The translations under genes and the position numbers were made by a program. Below the pieces are notes generated by a model that made no database searches, was not told where the DNA came from, and saw only the letters and a program-made list of their open reading frames with translations. From positions 17,112,001 through 17,176,000 of the forward strand of contig OX485809.1 of assembly GCA_950295325.1 (NCBI GenBank): a stretch of 64,000 bases of DNA. Direction: 5' to 3'. Below are positions 1 through 12,304 of this stretch, one piece after another (the first letter of the stretch is position 1; every line of letters begins with the position of its first letter). Source of the stretch: Polytrichum commune (lineage: Eukaryota > Streptophyta > Polytrichopsida > Polytrichales > Polytrichaceae).

Positions 1-2292
1 CAAATTTTGAAGTGGTAAAGTTTAAGCTAACACACAATCAATCTATAAGTTAACCCATCACCGTTCATTTAATTGCTAATACATGACTACAAGGATAATC
101 AATCACAAACCATCACTACATAAACCTTAACTCTGTTCGCCTAAAACATATAAATTTCCATGACATATTTCATGTTGACATTACATGACCCTAGTGGACG
201 ATTAAATGGACATGGTCGACTATGGATGTCTTGATCTAAGTGTTTATCTCGAGTGATATATAATAATTTACAGAGTCTTCGCAGCCACGCACTATTCTAG
301 TGCCGGACCTAGGTGGATGCCTACATGGCAGATGCTCAGACCCACAATAATGTCCACGGAGGGTGGTTGCTCCAAAGAAGCTCCGCTCCATGTCTTTTCG
401 TAGAACTTGCAATGAAAACTCTTCATCTAATTAATTGCAACACAAAAGGCAGGGTTTTTAGTTAATGTGTGAGGAGGAGATCCATTACGTAATAGCGCTG
501 ATGTAACATTTAAGCATATTTTGGTGGTAACAAAGTGAAGGAAGAGTTTGCTTTGGAGCTCATGGAGGAATGTCAATCTGCAGAAGAATTCTAGAGATCG
601 ATGAAGTCATTTATATATTTGTTCTGGTCTTGCAGATTCCGAGAGCTTGGTTTCTGCAGGTGGAGATCGTCTTGAAGGCTTGATTGCTGATTGCATTGGG
701 ATTTTGATCTGTGAAATTGTCCACTTTCATACTTGAGGATTATTTGCAGGGTCACGGGTGGCAGGATACATGTGTAATTTGACGGCCATGTCACCATTGA
801 CATCTGCTTCGAGTGACGAATGTGAGCCCACAGAGATTACCCTTGCCTTGTACTTGAATGCAAAAGAAGCGGTTGTGTACTGTGTCTAGAAGCGGAAGAG
901 GACTCCATTGACATTCTCCTCAGCTTTCTCGTGCTACCTGTGGGCGCCATTGTGAAGTTGTTCACCAAAAAGTTATGAATTTTTGTGATGTTTCTACACA
1001 TCTCAAAATTCACTCAAGTGGCCCTCTTTATATGCGATGTGGAACTCTCCACAAGTAGAAAGTTTGGTCATAAGATGAGAAAACTTATCAGACCATCACT
1101 ACTACTCTGAATCTTGAGACGTCCATCGCACAATTGAAGTTGGAAAAGATGCAGGTAGGTGTTGCTGCAATGCACTATGAAGGTCTGGCTATCTTCATTC
1201 CATTCCCGCTTTCCAAGGTAGCCGAAGGAATCAAACAGATAAGAAGAATCTAAGCCTGAAGAGTAACAAAACTCACCTTGGCCTGCTAGAGTTCTCCGCT
1301 TTGTTTTTTTACTCTTGACTAGAGTTGGTATGATTGCATGGTAGAGATTTAAAAATAATGAACAGATGAGCTCTTGGTTATCTAAATCTAGGACCAAGTG
1401 TGAAACGCGGATAACTAAAAATCTGGCTACTAGCCATCGAACCAGGAAACCCACTTCGCCGTGTGAACAGAGGCCCCTTAAGAGTAGGAGTCAAGTCTTA
1501 GCAAAAAACAATCATCTTGGTTAATGTTGTGGGAATGGGGCAATAAAGATTATAGTTTCATGATTACACTTGTCACGAGTTGCTGGGGATGCAGATGTTG
1601 CCGTGTCCTTCAAACTCGTTGCAAGGCGGCCGTCAGTCGCCAGCTCAGTCGTCTGGGAGGGAAACAAAAGCGAGCGGGGATTCGGCAGGACAGACGCAAG
1701 CATCACAAGATGGAAGGTTTCCCTGCCGACATTTGCTCCGTGGAGCTTTGCACTATAGAAACCTACAGTCATTACCATAAAGGGCGTCGACGCAGATCGT
1801 TTAGTGGAACGGTGCTCAAACGAATTAGATGGGTCGATGGGCAGCTACCTTATTGCAGGATCTCGAGGGATACACCTCTCAAGTGTGTGGCGGCCTTCCA
1901 TCAGGCGCATTAGAAAGACATATGGGTATGTGATCTCCATCGTATTCAGGAATCACGTAGCCAGGAGATAGCGAATTGAGCATTGGTAATGTGATGAGGG
2001 ATATAATATGGTTGTTGTGCATGTGGAGCTGGTGAACTTTTTGTCCATCTTTGAATTGAAGGCAACAGCTCGGAGGTCGTAGGAGAAATATCATACAGAA
2101 AGATTTGTCCAAGTGACCGACCTCGGGCCCCCATCGGGTTCCATGACGGCTGGAATCATCACGAAAGGATCAGAGTCGTTATATGCTGGAAGATAATACC
2201 AATTTGGGTCGCGGGACCTGACTGCAATCCTGGGTTAACCTGGGAGGGACCTGGAGGCGGAAGTTGATTAAGATTCACAGCTTGACGTCGTA

Positions 2293-2345
<53 letters not shown>

Positions 2346-2474
2346 TGTGGAGTTGGTTAGTGGCAGAGAGGTGTGCACGCATATGCATTAACAAAGAGTA
2401 GCTGAAAGTCGTGAAAATAAAGCGGGGAGCGAAGACCTCAGATTTTCCATCCGCGTGAGTCGTCAAGAAATGAC
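1..2474. other. Upstream intergenic region, no gene recognised
   Basis: No reading frame here resembles a known protein family. A stretch of about 200 bases near 1570-1780 is richer in G and C than its surroundings and is open on both strands, but without recognisable domains. It could belong to the promoter or an untranslated leader exon of the mechanosensitive channel gene that starts at 2475. I see no tRNA, rRNA or transposon ends. Confidence 0.4.
2293..2340. repeat. (AC)n(AG)n microsatellite in the MSL leader
   Basis: About four AC units run directly into twenty uninterrupted AG units, ending 134 bases before the MSL start codon. CT/GA tracts of this kind are common in plant promoters and 5' leaders (established knowledge). 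The long pure run suggests it is length-variable. Confidence 0.9.
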
Positions 2475-5400
2475 ATGAATTCTCCAGGAGGCGATTCACC
2501 TACTACTACTACCTTCAGGTCGAGGAAACCAAAGGATATCGTTGTGAGTATATTTGAATCCGACTATGAAGCAGGGCTCAGGAATTCGTCACAGAACTCC
2601 AAATTCACGGGTGTGGAATTAGGACAATCCAGAACTGTAGGAGCCTCGAAGGTTGACGATGGAAACAAGTTGCTGGAGCCGCGGGAGAATGACACTAATT
2701 ACAGGAATGGCAATGGAGATGGATTCTACAGTCAGGACTGCGTCGACACGAATGCAGGGGTCACATGTGCTAAGCGGAGGGCCCAAAGTTTCGACATGGG
2801 CGACAGTTCCAACCTTCGTACTCAGCAACCTCAAGGTGCGTTTACACACAACTGATGGTAGTGGTTCTAATTTTGAGGGATAAGGAGGGAAGGTGTAGTG
2901 ACGACAATTACCACAACTACACAACTTCTACTTGTCCAACTTGGGAGAAGTTGCGATGGTTGCAGTTTACTTCCGCGGACTCTATTTTGTTTTATTTGAA
3001 GTTACTATGTGGCATCGGGAGAGAACTTCTTTAAGGCAAAAGCATGGGAGATAATTTGTGGAAACCAATCAATCTTAGACAAACTTCCACTAGGAGAGAT
3101 GATAATTGAGGTGAAATCCACTTTTCATCTATAAGAGTAGTTGTGTGTGCTGCAGGCGGTGGTGACAATGTGTCGCGGAAGGGGGTGTCGAGAGATGGCG
3201 GCAGCGCAGGCACAGAAACGTATAACCCCGACTCGGTCACTGCATCAATATCTAAGTGGCGTTTCCCTCGGTCCGTGACCCCAGACGGAAAATCCAATTC
3301 GCCGCGGTCAGGAAAGAATAATTTCGGTGCGAAGATTCAAACTCGAAGATCTGCTGACCAGGCGCAAGTCGCGCCTGCACCAGTGGAATTAAACACACCG
3401 CGTCGTAGTTCAGGTGTATGGTGCGAAGGTGAAGCGTTTCGAAGGAGGGCCTCGGTGGAGGATGATCAATCGGTCCGGTCGGGGAGGTTTACCACTCGCT
3501 CCTCCTTTCGAGACGATCAGGGCCAGCCGCTGCTGTCCAGGACGCCTTCGATGCTTCGCGCCACACAGTATAACAACCAAGCGAAGTCTCGGTTCACGGA
3601 ACCGCCGCGGCCTCCACCTCCAGATTACCAACTGAAACGGGGGCCTCAGTTGGATGGAGATTCCGGGCAATTTAGGCCTTCCGGTCAATTGCGGACACCG
3701 ACAGCTACAAATCGAACGGGCGGTGACATGGACGGCGACGAAGACGATTCCTTCGACAACACAGAAATGCCGGAAGAACCAGATTACGAGGCCAGGTGGA
3801 CTTGGTGGCGGCTTCTAGAGTGGACAGCGCTGTTTTTAAACCTGGCGGCGCTCACATGCACCCGTCTCATCCCGCAAACGAAAAAAACCGAATTCGTGGG
3901 ACTTTTGCTTTGGAAATGGATTCTGCTTATGCTGGTCATCTTCTGCGGCCGCCTGTGCTCGGGCTGGGTTGTCCGCCTGCTGGTCCTCCTCCTGGAACGC
4001 AGCTTCCTGATGCGCAAGCGCGTCCTCTACTTTGTATATGCGTTGCGTCGCGGCGTTCGGAATTGCGTCTGGCTTGCGCTCGTGTACATCGCCTGGAGCT
4101 CCATGTTCACCAAGGCTGTGGACCACGACAATCACAAGCTCATATACGTCAGCAAAGTGTTGGAGTGCTGCCTCATCTTTGCGGTCTTGTTCGTCGTCAA
4201 AGTGTTTCTGGTGAAGATGCTCGCGTCGATGTTCCACGTCGGAACGTACTTCGAGCGCATCCGCGACGCGATCTTCAACCAGTACGTGCTGGAGACCCTG
4301 TCGGGTCCGCCTGTGCTGGAGATCGCGCAGATGCGCCTCGTCGAGCAGAGTTTCGTGAATGAGATTGCGTTGTTACAGAAAGCGGGCGCATGTGCTCCGG
4401 AGCTCACGGCCGTCCTGATGGAGGAATCGGCCGCCTCGGCGGGGAAACAAAAGCCGCCGTCGTCGCCGGCGCCCGGGGAGTCCATCCCCGCGCCAGAGAT
4501 CAAGTCCGGGTCGGGTATCCACGTCCACCATCTCCACAACCTCAACCGGAACAACATCTCGGCGTGGAAAATGAAGCGCCTCGTCAACATGGTGAAGCAC
4601 CAGCGCGCGTCCATGCTGAGCCACAACTTATATGGCGACAACAAAGATCTGAAGGAGATTCGGAGCGAGTGGCAGGCCAATTCTGCTGCCAAAGATATTT
4701 TCCAGAATGTTGCGAAACCTGGACACACGTGAGCTCTCGCGTTTTAAAGTGTTTCGTGCTCCATTTCGCATAGAGATTACAATGGGGGAAGATCAAACTC
4801 GTCAACTTGTAATGGTTCTTATCAGATCATTATTATGTGCAAGGAAATAACTAATCTGCAACAGACCATGATCATTGGCATGTCGACTGAATAGGTGCAC
4901 TTATCCGTAGCTATACCTAGTCAAAACCGCAATGTGCATGTGGAGCCTCATCTTCCTGGAGGAATAGCAAAAATTGGGGTTCAAGTTAATCAAGTCATAA
5001 AATTGTAACTCTTCGTATCAGATCATTATATCTTGCAAGTCTCCAGCGAGAACCAATTTTCAACAGAGCATGCTGATTGGCATGTCGACTAAATAGATGC
5101 TCTTTGTCGTAGCAAAGGCTATACCGAGTTAATTAGAATAGCAATCAGCATGTGAAGCCTCGTCTTCCTCGCGGGATTGCAAATGTCGGGGTGTAAGTTT
5201 ATTAAGTCATCAAATTGTGCAATACTCGAAGGATACCCAATTTGCAACAGAGCATGATGAATCGCACGTCGAATAAATAAATGCCCTCAGTCGTTGCCAT
5301 GGCTATCCGAGGTAACAAAGTGTGTTAAGCCTCGGCGGGATTGCAAATGATGTGTTGTAGTTCAATCAGACCTGATAATGTTGGGAGTGGTGGAATTTGT

Positions 5401-8400
5401 TGCAGATACATTGATGAAGCTGATTTGATGCGGTTCATGCGAGACGAGGAGGTTCTGCGTGCTCTTGCTCTGTTCGATGGCGCGATGGAGACCGGCAAAA
5501 TCACAAGACGTGCTCTCAAGAAATGGGTGGTAAGTACGGAAATTGCAATGACCATAACTGAGCATAATTGTGAATCTTTCATTTCATGATCCATGGGTGG
5601 CAAACTATCTGTATTTGTAGCAACCGCAGGCCTCAGCGTCTTTAGAACCTGGTTTGGAGTTGCTCAAACCTCCTAAAGCATAACCACTATTTGGAAACTA
5701 TTTTCATATTTTAGGCAAATTTACTTGTCAATAGATGTCAACGCAAATGTACAGTTTTTATTAGGGGTGGAAACGATATCAATGGGGTCGGGTTGGTGAC
5801 CTTTGTTCCAGAAGTAGTTCCAAAGATTACATTTTAAAGTGTTAACCTTTTTAAATTTTGACACAAATCGTATGAATGGAATTCTCCCAACACCCTAAAT
5901 CCTCATCGATCCGTGGCATGTTGCTCCCACTTTGTGAAATAACGGATCATCAATGTATTAGAAGCATTACAAGTGGTTTAGGAACATTTCTAAAGGCGAG
6001 AGTTGCCAACAACTTGGCCCTCTGTAGCATTTAGGATCTTCAATTTCTAAGCCTAATGTCCCAAGAGTATAGTACTCACGAGGCGCAATGGTAGATGAAA
6101 GAATTGAAGATCACTTGGCAGCGGGACAACACAAAGAAACCTTGCGATACTAGATCGTACATTTAAATCTCAAAAAGGAGCAGCCAGTTTGACATGAAAC
6201 TATAAAGAGACCATAATTCTCTTCTGTAGGGGTTTGAGTGACCATCCATGAATGACTCAAACTCGAATATATCTAAGGTATACGAGCCTTAGTCATGTGT
6301 CACTCTTCTTAATTAGACACCTATGTATGTGAGATATACCGTATGGCAAGGCTTGTGGTGTTGAACAGACATCAAAGAGACACGTGTTAAGAAGAGATTA
6401 GAGTATGTGCTCATAGACACCATTCTAGGATCAATAGTGAACACCAATGAGCCTTTGTGATCACCTAAAGGGAAAAAGAACGTAACTTTGATCTCTTATA
6501 ACTCAAATTTTGTGTTTCAACTCCAATTTTGAAACTTAAAATGACGATGGTCTTCATGATTAGCAATTGCTACCAGGATAAGACAATTCCCGGTCTGATC
6601 TAATAATTGACTTGTATGTGGAGTTGAAAGTGCCCACAATAGAACCATATAAGGTACATGGATGAAATTTAGTCTCTTATCTTATTGACTAAGCACCTAT
6701 ATTTGAGTGGTGTGTGGGTAAGTGTGGATCTAAGGACACACAAAAAAAAAAAAAAAAAAAAAGCGTTTAAAAGAGGTTGGATAGATGATCAAAATATGTT
6801 AACTATTCAAAGCTTAATAGTCAACATATTGAGGGGAAGACTATACGATCATTTAATGAGAGAGAGAATCTTGACTCTGATGATAAACAAGATGTTCATA
6901 TGGACCCCAAAATTTATGAGGAAAAAGTCTCCGGCAGTAACATGGATTTGCTACTCATGGGCTAATCATCTCGCACTAATAGCGTGTTTCATATCTTGGG
7001 AGAAGTGGGTGCAGAGTTAAAAGTGTCAATTTTAGGCACACTTGCGGCTAACAGGCTTCCGGTCAGCAAACTATGATGTATGTTCATTTCAAAGAGGAAG
7101 ATTAATCATGCGGCGGTGGATGTGCAGGTGACAGTGTACCAAGAGCGGCGAGCGCTAGCTCTGTCGCTGAACGACACGAAGACGGCGGTGAAGAAGCTAC
7201 ACCGCATCATGGACGTCATCCTGCTGGTGACCTGTCTCGTCATCTTCTCGCTGGTGCTGGGCGTCGCCAACCGATCCATTCTCGTGTTCCTGTCGTCGCA
7301 GGTGCTGTTCATGGCCTTGTTCTTCAGCCCCCCCTTCTCACTACTCATTATACACATTCACCACATAATTTCTAGGTTTAGGTGTAGATCTTAGAATGAA
7401 CACCAAAAAGATTTGTGTTTAATGTGTTTAAGAGATTGGTCTATGTGCTCAAAGCTTTCTTAATCATTCTAGGTTTAACAATGATCATAACTGGGGTCTC
7501 TATATTCCCCATAATTGTTACACTAAATATTGTATTTGGTATCATTCAGTAGTTTATGTCGATGTGATAACTTTTCTAATGATACTTTCTCTGAATAAGT
7601 TTACATTTTTGTAATGAAATAATTACAAAGTTTGGTATATTTTGCATCCTAACATTTCTCTGATGAAATATTGTCATGGATGATTGAAATTTGGATGAAG
7701 AATTGTCAGCTAGTAACTTTGGTATTTGGTGACACTACACAAGCAGTTTGCAGTTAGTATTGAACAAGACAATTAGGATTGGTGACACTAAGTAAAATAT
7801 TTAGTGTAGTCATGATCTTCATGATCAACCCCCATTTTTACTCCTCAATATGTACATAGCCTCATTAAAAGTTTAACGTTTAGATGTGGATCCAAGAACA
7901 AACACCAAAAAGACAAGCATTTAATGTGTTTAAAAAGAGATTGAGTTACGTGAGAGATTTTGTGTTAACCATTCTAGGCTCAACAATGCACATAATCGGG
8001 GTCCCTGGATTTGCTATTGCTAGGCGTCGACAACCCATCCATTTTCATCTTCATGTCGTTGCAGGTGCCAGTCATGATCTTCATCTTCAACCCCCATTTT
8101 TCACTCCTCAAACATGTGCATTCCCATATTTAAGTTTAAGGTTTAGGGTTTCAGGTCTAGGTGTGGATCTATGAACGGACACCAAAAAGACACATGTGTA
8201 ATGTGTTGAAAAGAGATTGGTCTATGTGCACAAAAACCTGTTAACCATTCTGGGGCAATAGTGAATATATTTTGGGGGCCTATGTGGCAGGTTCTGGTCA
8301 TGATCTTCATCTTCGGTAACACGCTCAAGACCACCTTCGAAGCCATCATCTTCCTGTTTGTCATGCACCCGTTCGACGTCGGCGACCGCTGCCTCATCGA

Positions 8401-9972
8401 CGGTGTCCAGGTACCATCAAATTCAAAAATTGTTCGCCTACCCCTGGATGATGAAATTCAAGGCAGCAATATGTGCAATGATGCCTTCTTAATCTTACCT
8501 CTCTCTAATTGAAACAGAAATACTACAATTAGTAGGCATCCGATACTAATTGATTCATGGGATGGATCTGGATTGATGTGGCAGTATGTGGTGGAGGAGA
8601 TGAACATTTTGACAACAGTGTTTCTGGGGGATTTCAATGCAAAGGTGTGGATTCCCAATTCGGTGCTATCCACGAAGACCATTCAGAACTTCTACCGAAG
8701 CCCAGACATGGGCGACTGCTATGAGTTTGTGGTTTCAGCAGCTACTCCGTATGAGAAAATTGGGCTTCTCAAGGATAGGATGTGCAAGTAAGTGTTCATG
8801 GCTCTTTTGTATCTTCCCTCCATTTCGCACGCAATGGGATCCTGAAACTTGGTTGGATATCTGCCGTTACAATTGCAGGAGGCAAACTGTTACAATTAAA
8901 GGTAGAACTATAATAAGGGCACATTAAGATTAAATTGAGTTCCATGTGTTCACACAAGACTTACTAAAATCACTTCGAAGACTGTAACCAACTCAAATTG
9001 TCTGGTCGGGTGGGAAAAATGTGGGTTCAAGACTTGGGATTTTCTCCTCAGTTTTGCCTGTCATGAGACTTCGGACCAACACTTTACAAACAATAAAATA
9101 GTCGGTGCCTGACATCAAAAATACCACAAAAAATAATGCATCCGCATCAATCTTCTAGAAAAACAATTAATACGATCCATACTAATTTTAAAGTACAGAT
9201 TTGACATGGATTGAAAATTAGTATAATCCACATTAATTTTCACTACGAGGGTTGATGTGGACTCTAGAGAGTTATTGTGGCCCACAGTAATAGGACTATT
9301 AAGTGAAGTGAGTCTTGCCTTCGGAGGTTCTAGCTTACTGTGTTTTAGTTTGAGGTAGTTAACCTTTCTTTAGTGCACCCATTTCTTGAGTTATCATCGA
9401 TGGTAAAGATTATCCAACATATAAAAAGGTCACATGTAATGGTAAGCTGGCATTATGAGAAGCTAAACTAAGTATTACAAGCATTAGGCAAACATCACAA
9501 GTGATTTTGAATCAGCTGCTCTAAATGGGAAACAACCAATATCCCTTCCGAGTTTCAAGGCTTGTACCGAGTAAATAATTAATCGTATCGACTCAGCTGG
9601 TAAATTAGCAATGGAAACAATATCATGAAATTCATCATGTTGATGGTGTTGTTGCCCCGTCGTTGCAGTTACATTGTAAACAAGACGGAGCACTTTCAAC
9701 CCAGTTGCGCCCTCAATGTCTCCGACATGTCGGTTGAGTTTGGGAAGCTGAAGCTCGTCCTCGGATTCGGGCATACGATGAACTACCAAAACTACGGTGA
9801 GAAGATGGCGCGCAAGGGTCAACTCATCTTGGAACTCAAGCACCATCTCGAAGAGCTCGGGATCGAGTACCATCCTCCCCTGCAGGAAATGGCGGTGAAC
9901 TTGACGAGTAGTAGTACTCCTGTTCATGGATCATCAGTTCGCAAATCTCCACTGCAATATGGCCTCTCTTAG
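2475..9972 (+). CDS. MSL: Class II MscS-like mechanosensitive ion channel (MSL10 type), 7 exons, 952 aa
   Basis: Membrane-tension-gated ion channel, by family a plasma-membrane protein that passes mainly anions. Exons read by eye: 2475-2835, 3156-4728, 5406-5529, 7128-7301, 8291-8410, 8585-8787, 9669-9972. All introns are GT-AG and the sum is 2859 nt, an exact multiple of three. Residues 1-335 are a polar, probably cytosolic tail. Four N-terminal helices lie at about 339-359, 368-391, 419-438 and 453-478. A cytosolic loop carries the family block KDIFQNVAKPG and an acidic YIDEADL segment. A fifth helix is at about 713-733, and the pore helix with the MscS signature NTLKTTFEAII and MHPFDVGDRC follows at about 736-780. 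The C-terminal beta domain includes EEMNILTTVFL, FYRSPDMGD and NYQNYGEK. This five-plus-one helix layout is that of MSL4-10, not the plastid MSL1-3 group. Introns 2, 3 and 4 hold repeats. The intron 4 donor (GTGCTG) is weak. Confidence 0.95.
4808..5370 (+). repeat. Three tandem ~200-bp repeats in MSL intron 2
   Basis: Imperfect direct copies begin near 4808, 5004 and 5213. Each holds the sequence GCAACAGA(C/G)CATGAT or a close variant, a GGCATGTCGACT-like block, a 'GCCTC.TCTTCCT' block and a 'TTAAGTCAT.AAATTGT' block. The last copy runs up to about 35 bases before the exon 3 acceptor. Confidence 0.75.
6356..7015 (+). repeat. Dispersed repeats in MSL intron 3
   Basis: Three segments have relatives elsewhere in the window. 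6356-6444 is a weak copy of the family with GTGGATCTA..GAA..ACACCAAAAAGA. 6444-6670, with CTCTTATAACT and GCAATTGCT..GACAATTCCC, recurs at about 43225-43400 and 63905-64000. 6690-7015, with ATTTGAGTGGTGT and GATCATTTAATGA, recurs at about 24440-24735 and in reverse near 53685-53935. A run of about 20 A residues interrupts the last segment near 6740-6760. The mobile type is not evident. Confidence 0.6.
7258..8290 (+). repeat. Tandem duplications across MSL intron 4 with exon-like relics
   Basis: The bases following the exon 4 donor at 7302 resemble the start of exon 5 (18 of 24 positions). Near 7815 and 8060 there are two further relics containing GTCATGATCTTCAT. Each is followed by a C-rich block, CACTCCTCA and then the TGTGGATCTA..GAA repeat, at about 7372, 7880 and 8155. 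The third relic (about 8016-8090) joins an exon-4-like end directly to an exon-5-like start with no intron between. None is open long enough to be a functional alternative exon. Confidence 0.65.
7540..7820 (+). repeat. Copy of a dispersed repeat shared with 48.56-48.88 kb
   Basis: The two segments share TTTGGTATATTTTGCATC, a following ATGAAATA.TGTCATGGATGATTGAA block and a terminal GGTGACACTA motif. GTGACACTAA/TTAGTGTCAC sequences recur at the ends, and again near 49245-49285. This suggests a small inverted-repeat transposon family. It lies in MSL intron 4 and is partly tangled with the local duplications there. Confidence 0.5.
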
Positions 9973-9983
9973 AATTGTTGTCA

Positions 9984-10644
9984 TGCATTTTATTTTGCGT
10001 CTATACATTACCTGTGTTTCTATCCATAGGAAAAGTACAAAAGTAGTTTCCATCTCATCTGTAAACAATTCGATTCTCCTAAATCTCTAGAGCATCGAAA
10101 CCCAGATTGCTTCCCACTCAGTACTTCTGTCTATCAACTCTCTCCATCTCCTGCAAACTAGGCGTAAAGCACAAAGTGCTCGCAATGCTGACACCGAAGA
10201 TACTGTGCCATTTGTAGCTTGATCCAGTCTGATTAGTACGTGATTCAAGACTACCTCGTCAGTCAACCCAAACATAAACGTTGTGGCCTCCATTTGCTTA
10301 TCTTGGGAAATTTGTCCTTCCTCCTCACACTGGCAAGAAGTCGTCGTCAAGACATGACCTGATGATCTGCAACAACCCCTTTCACAATTGGCGGCCACTT
10401 CCGTTTCTTCTGTTCGTTCTTCGAATACTCCGCTCTCTGCTTCTCAAGTGGACATGTGCTCTGTTTAGATAGATTTGTGAGATACACACCTTCTTGTCTG
10501 TTGGCTGACAGGTCAGGCGTACGAGGAGGTGTTAGAATGTTTTCATCAATTTTAGTTTGCATCTGTGCAATCACTTGTGTTTCTATCCTTAGGAGTAGCA
10601 TACAAATAGTTTCAGTCTCACCTGTAAACAGTTCGTTCATTTTA
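9984..10644. repeat. Imperfect direct repeats flanking the F-box fragment
   Basis: About 90 bases at 9984-10076 and at 10547-10644 resemble each other, sharing GTGTTTCTATCC.TAGGA, AGTTTC..TCTCA.CTGTAAACA and TTCG. The F-box reading frame lies between them. A local duplication followed by divergence would explain it. Confidence 0.6.
10087..10293 (-). CDS. Short F-box domain protein or F-box fragment
   Basis: F-box proteins bind SKP1 and bring substrates to SCF ubiquitin ligases. This reading frame encodes 68 residues from the first in-frame ATG. The frame stays open upstream to 10398, and a TTGTTGCAG sequence there could be a splice acceptor from an earlier exon. An F-box consensus is visible: FGLTDEVVLNHVLIRL near the start, then LCALRLVCRRWRELID and a downstream tryptophan. 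The stop follows directly after the F-box, so there is no substrate-recognition domain. Only 115 bases separate its end from the stop of the convergent MSL gene, leaving little room for more exons. I infer a truncated gene or relic, though a very small F-box protein or the last exon of a spliced gene is possible. Confidence 0.5.
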   Translation of the reverse strand: MEATTFMFGLTDEVVLNHVLIRLDQATNGTVSSVSALRALCALRLVCRRWRELIDRSTEWEAIWVSML

Positions 10645-10707
10645 TAAAGCTGGCAAGTAGTTCCTTAGCCTCCGGCATCCGCCTCGTGAAGATTCTGCAC
10701 ACCTTAG

Positions 10708-11223
10708 AGCATCCTCAGTGGATCTAGGTAAAGCTCACTGCAAACCAAAACCCATCTTTTGACTGACCTAAAATTAGAAACTGAAATTACCATCATTAGA
10801 AGCACACCTAAATAAACGTGAGATATTTCTCAAGAAAAAAGAATTGTAAAAATTTGACGTAGGTGAAATCCCTCATTGAAAACACCACATGCTCAAAATT
10901 TAGAGGGAGTGCACCAAATCTTGCTTAAAAATGGAAAGATCCTCCCACACTCCCTCTAAATGTCAAAAATTTGGAGGGAGTGTGGGAGGATCTTTCCATT
11001 TTAAAGCAAGATTTGGTACACTCCCTCTAAATTTTGAGCATGTGGTGTTTTCAATGAGGGATTTCACCTACGTCAAATTTTTACAATTCTTTTTTCTTGA
11101 GAAATATCTCATGTTTATTTAGGTGTGCTTCTAATGATGGTAATTTCAGTTTCTAATTTTAGGTCAGTCAAAAGATGGGTTTTGGTTTGCAGTGAGCTTT
11201 ACCTAGATCCACTGAGGATGCTC
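10708..11223. mobile_element. Foldback MITE, 516 bp, flanked by TTA (Harbinger/Tourist-like)
   Basis: The element is an almost complete inverted repeat: each half folds on the other around a centre near 10966. It begins GAGCATCCTCAGTGGATC and ends with the complement of that sequence. TTA stands immediately outside both ends (10705-10707 and 11224-11226), matching the three-base target duplication of PIF/Harbinger elements. It has no coding capacity. The arms are nearly identical, which suggests recent origin or recent gene conversion. Confidence 0.8.
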
Positions 11224-11249
11224 TTAAATTGAACTTCACAGTTATCTTA

Positions 11250-11440
11250 GTTTTTTTTTTTTTTTTGAGACAGAAAGCCGACAGGCCAGCGCCAAAGCAC
11301 AGGAGGCAGTTCACCACCTGGCAAGTTTTCCGTCAAGTAGAGAGGAGTTATTCTAGATCTCAAACGCCACCTTGCGGAGCACCGGATTGAGAATCGGCTC
11401 GCAGCTCGCTCTCCATCCGGGTTGCCATAATTAACCATAA
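11250..11440 (-). mobile_element. Candidate short retroposon with poly(A) end
   Basis: Read on the minus strand, a GC-rich segment of about 170 bases ends in CTGTCTC followed by about 15 A residues, the shape of a SINE or truncated LINE tail. I could not find convincing pol III boxes or a clear target duplication. The surrounding 11.2-12.3 kb is otherwise AT-rich, with no gene recognised. Confidence 0.3.
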
Positions 11441-12304
11441 CCTTAATTAATTAGACTCAACATCTGTAACTTACTTCGTACATTTGACAATCATTCTTTG
11501 CAACATGGCTCGAAAGTCTCAAATTTTGGGACTTGGCAAAATAATGTGTGTTTCAAGAATTGGACGTTAGTATCACATACAGTAATTGGGATAATTGGTG
11601 TATTAATTTAAATTCCAATGGTAGGTTCAATCTTTAGTCCGAATGGCAAACATGACCACATAAACTAGGATCCATATTATTAAGGGAGACTCCATGCAAT
11701 GCAATGAGTCCTATGTGACTTTTGAGGTCATTCCAATAGGTTTTTGCTCAATTTTTAAAATAACTTTGGTTAACAATGAAACATGGTATTCCTGTAAACT
11801 TCACATGGCACATAGAAATGTCATATGTGTCATTTTCTTGATTGCAAGGAAGGATGGCTTGAATTGGTCTTTGGAGGTAGCTCTTGCCAACTACATGTGA
11901 CATTTCAACTACATTTTGCTCAATTTGAGTGAGCTTTGAAAAAAAAATGTCACATGTAAATGTGAAGTTTTTATGAATTCCATGTTAAAGTTGAAATCAC
12001 AAAGAGTTTGAAAAGTTACAACCCACAGGTGCACCTTTTATTAAAAACCAAGAACTATGTGCGTTCGCAACATACTCTAAAAAAACCCCTATATACAAGT
12101 TTTTGGTTTTGTAATTCAAGCCATACACCTACAATTTCAATGATAAAAATACAAGTGACAGTATACGTAAAAACAATTATTCATATATGATCATCAACAT
12201 CAATACACAAATGTAATTTTGAGTAAATTAATGAACCACTATCATATGTACAGTGTAAGACCCTAGCAACCACTAATAAAGTCAATGAAGACTTTCTCAT
12301 CCCC
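11441..12304. other. AT-rich intergenic stretch, nothing recognised
   Basis: No gene or RNA is visible. Small inverted blocks near 11820-11960 (CACATGTGA-like sequences and their complements) suggest decayed repeats. Confidence 0.4.

Noticed and set aside
1524-1913. 129-codon frame (+) and overlapping 85-codon frame (-)
   Set aside because: Both strands are open in a GC-rich stretch with no recognisable domain; it is more likely leader or promoter DNA.
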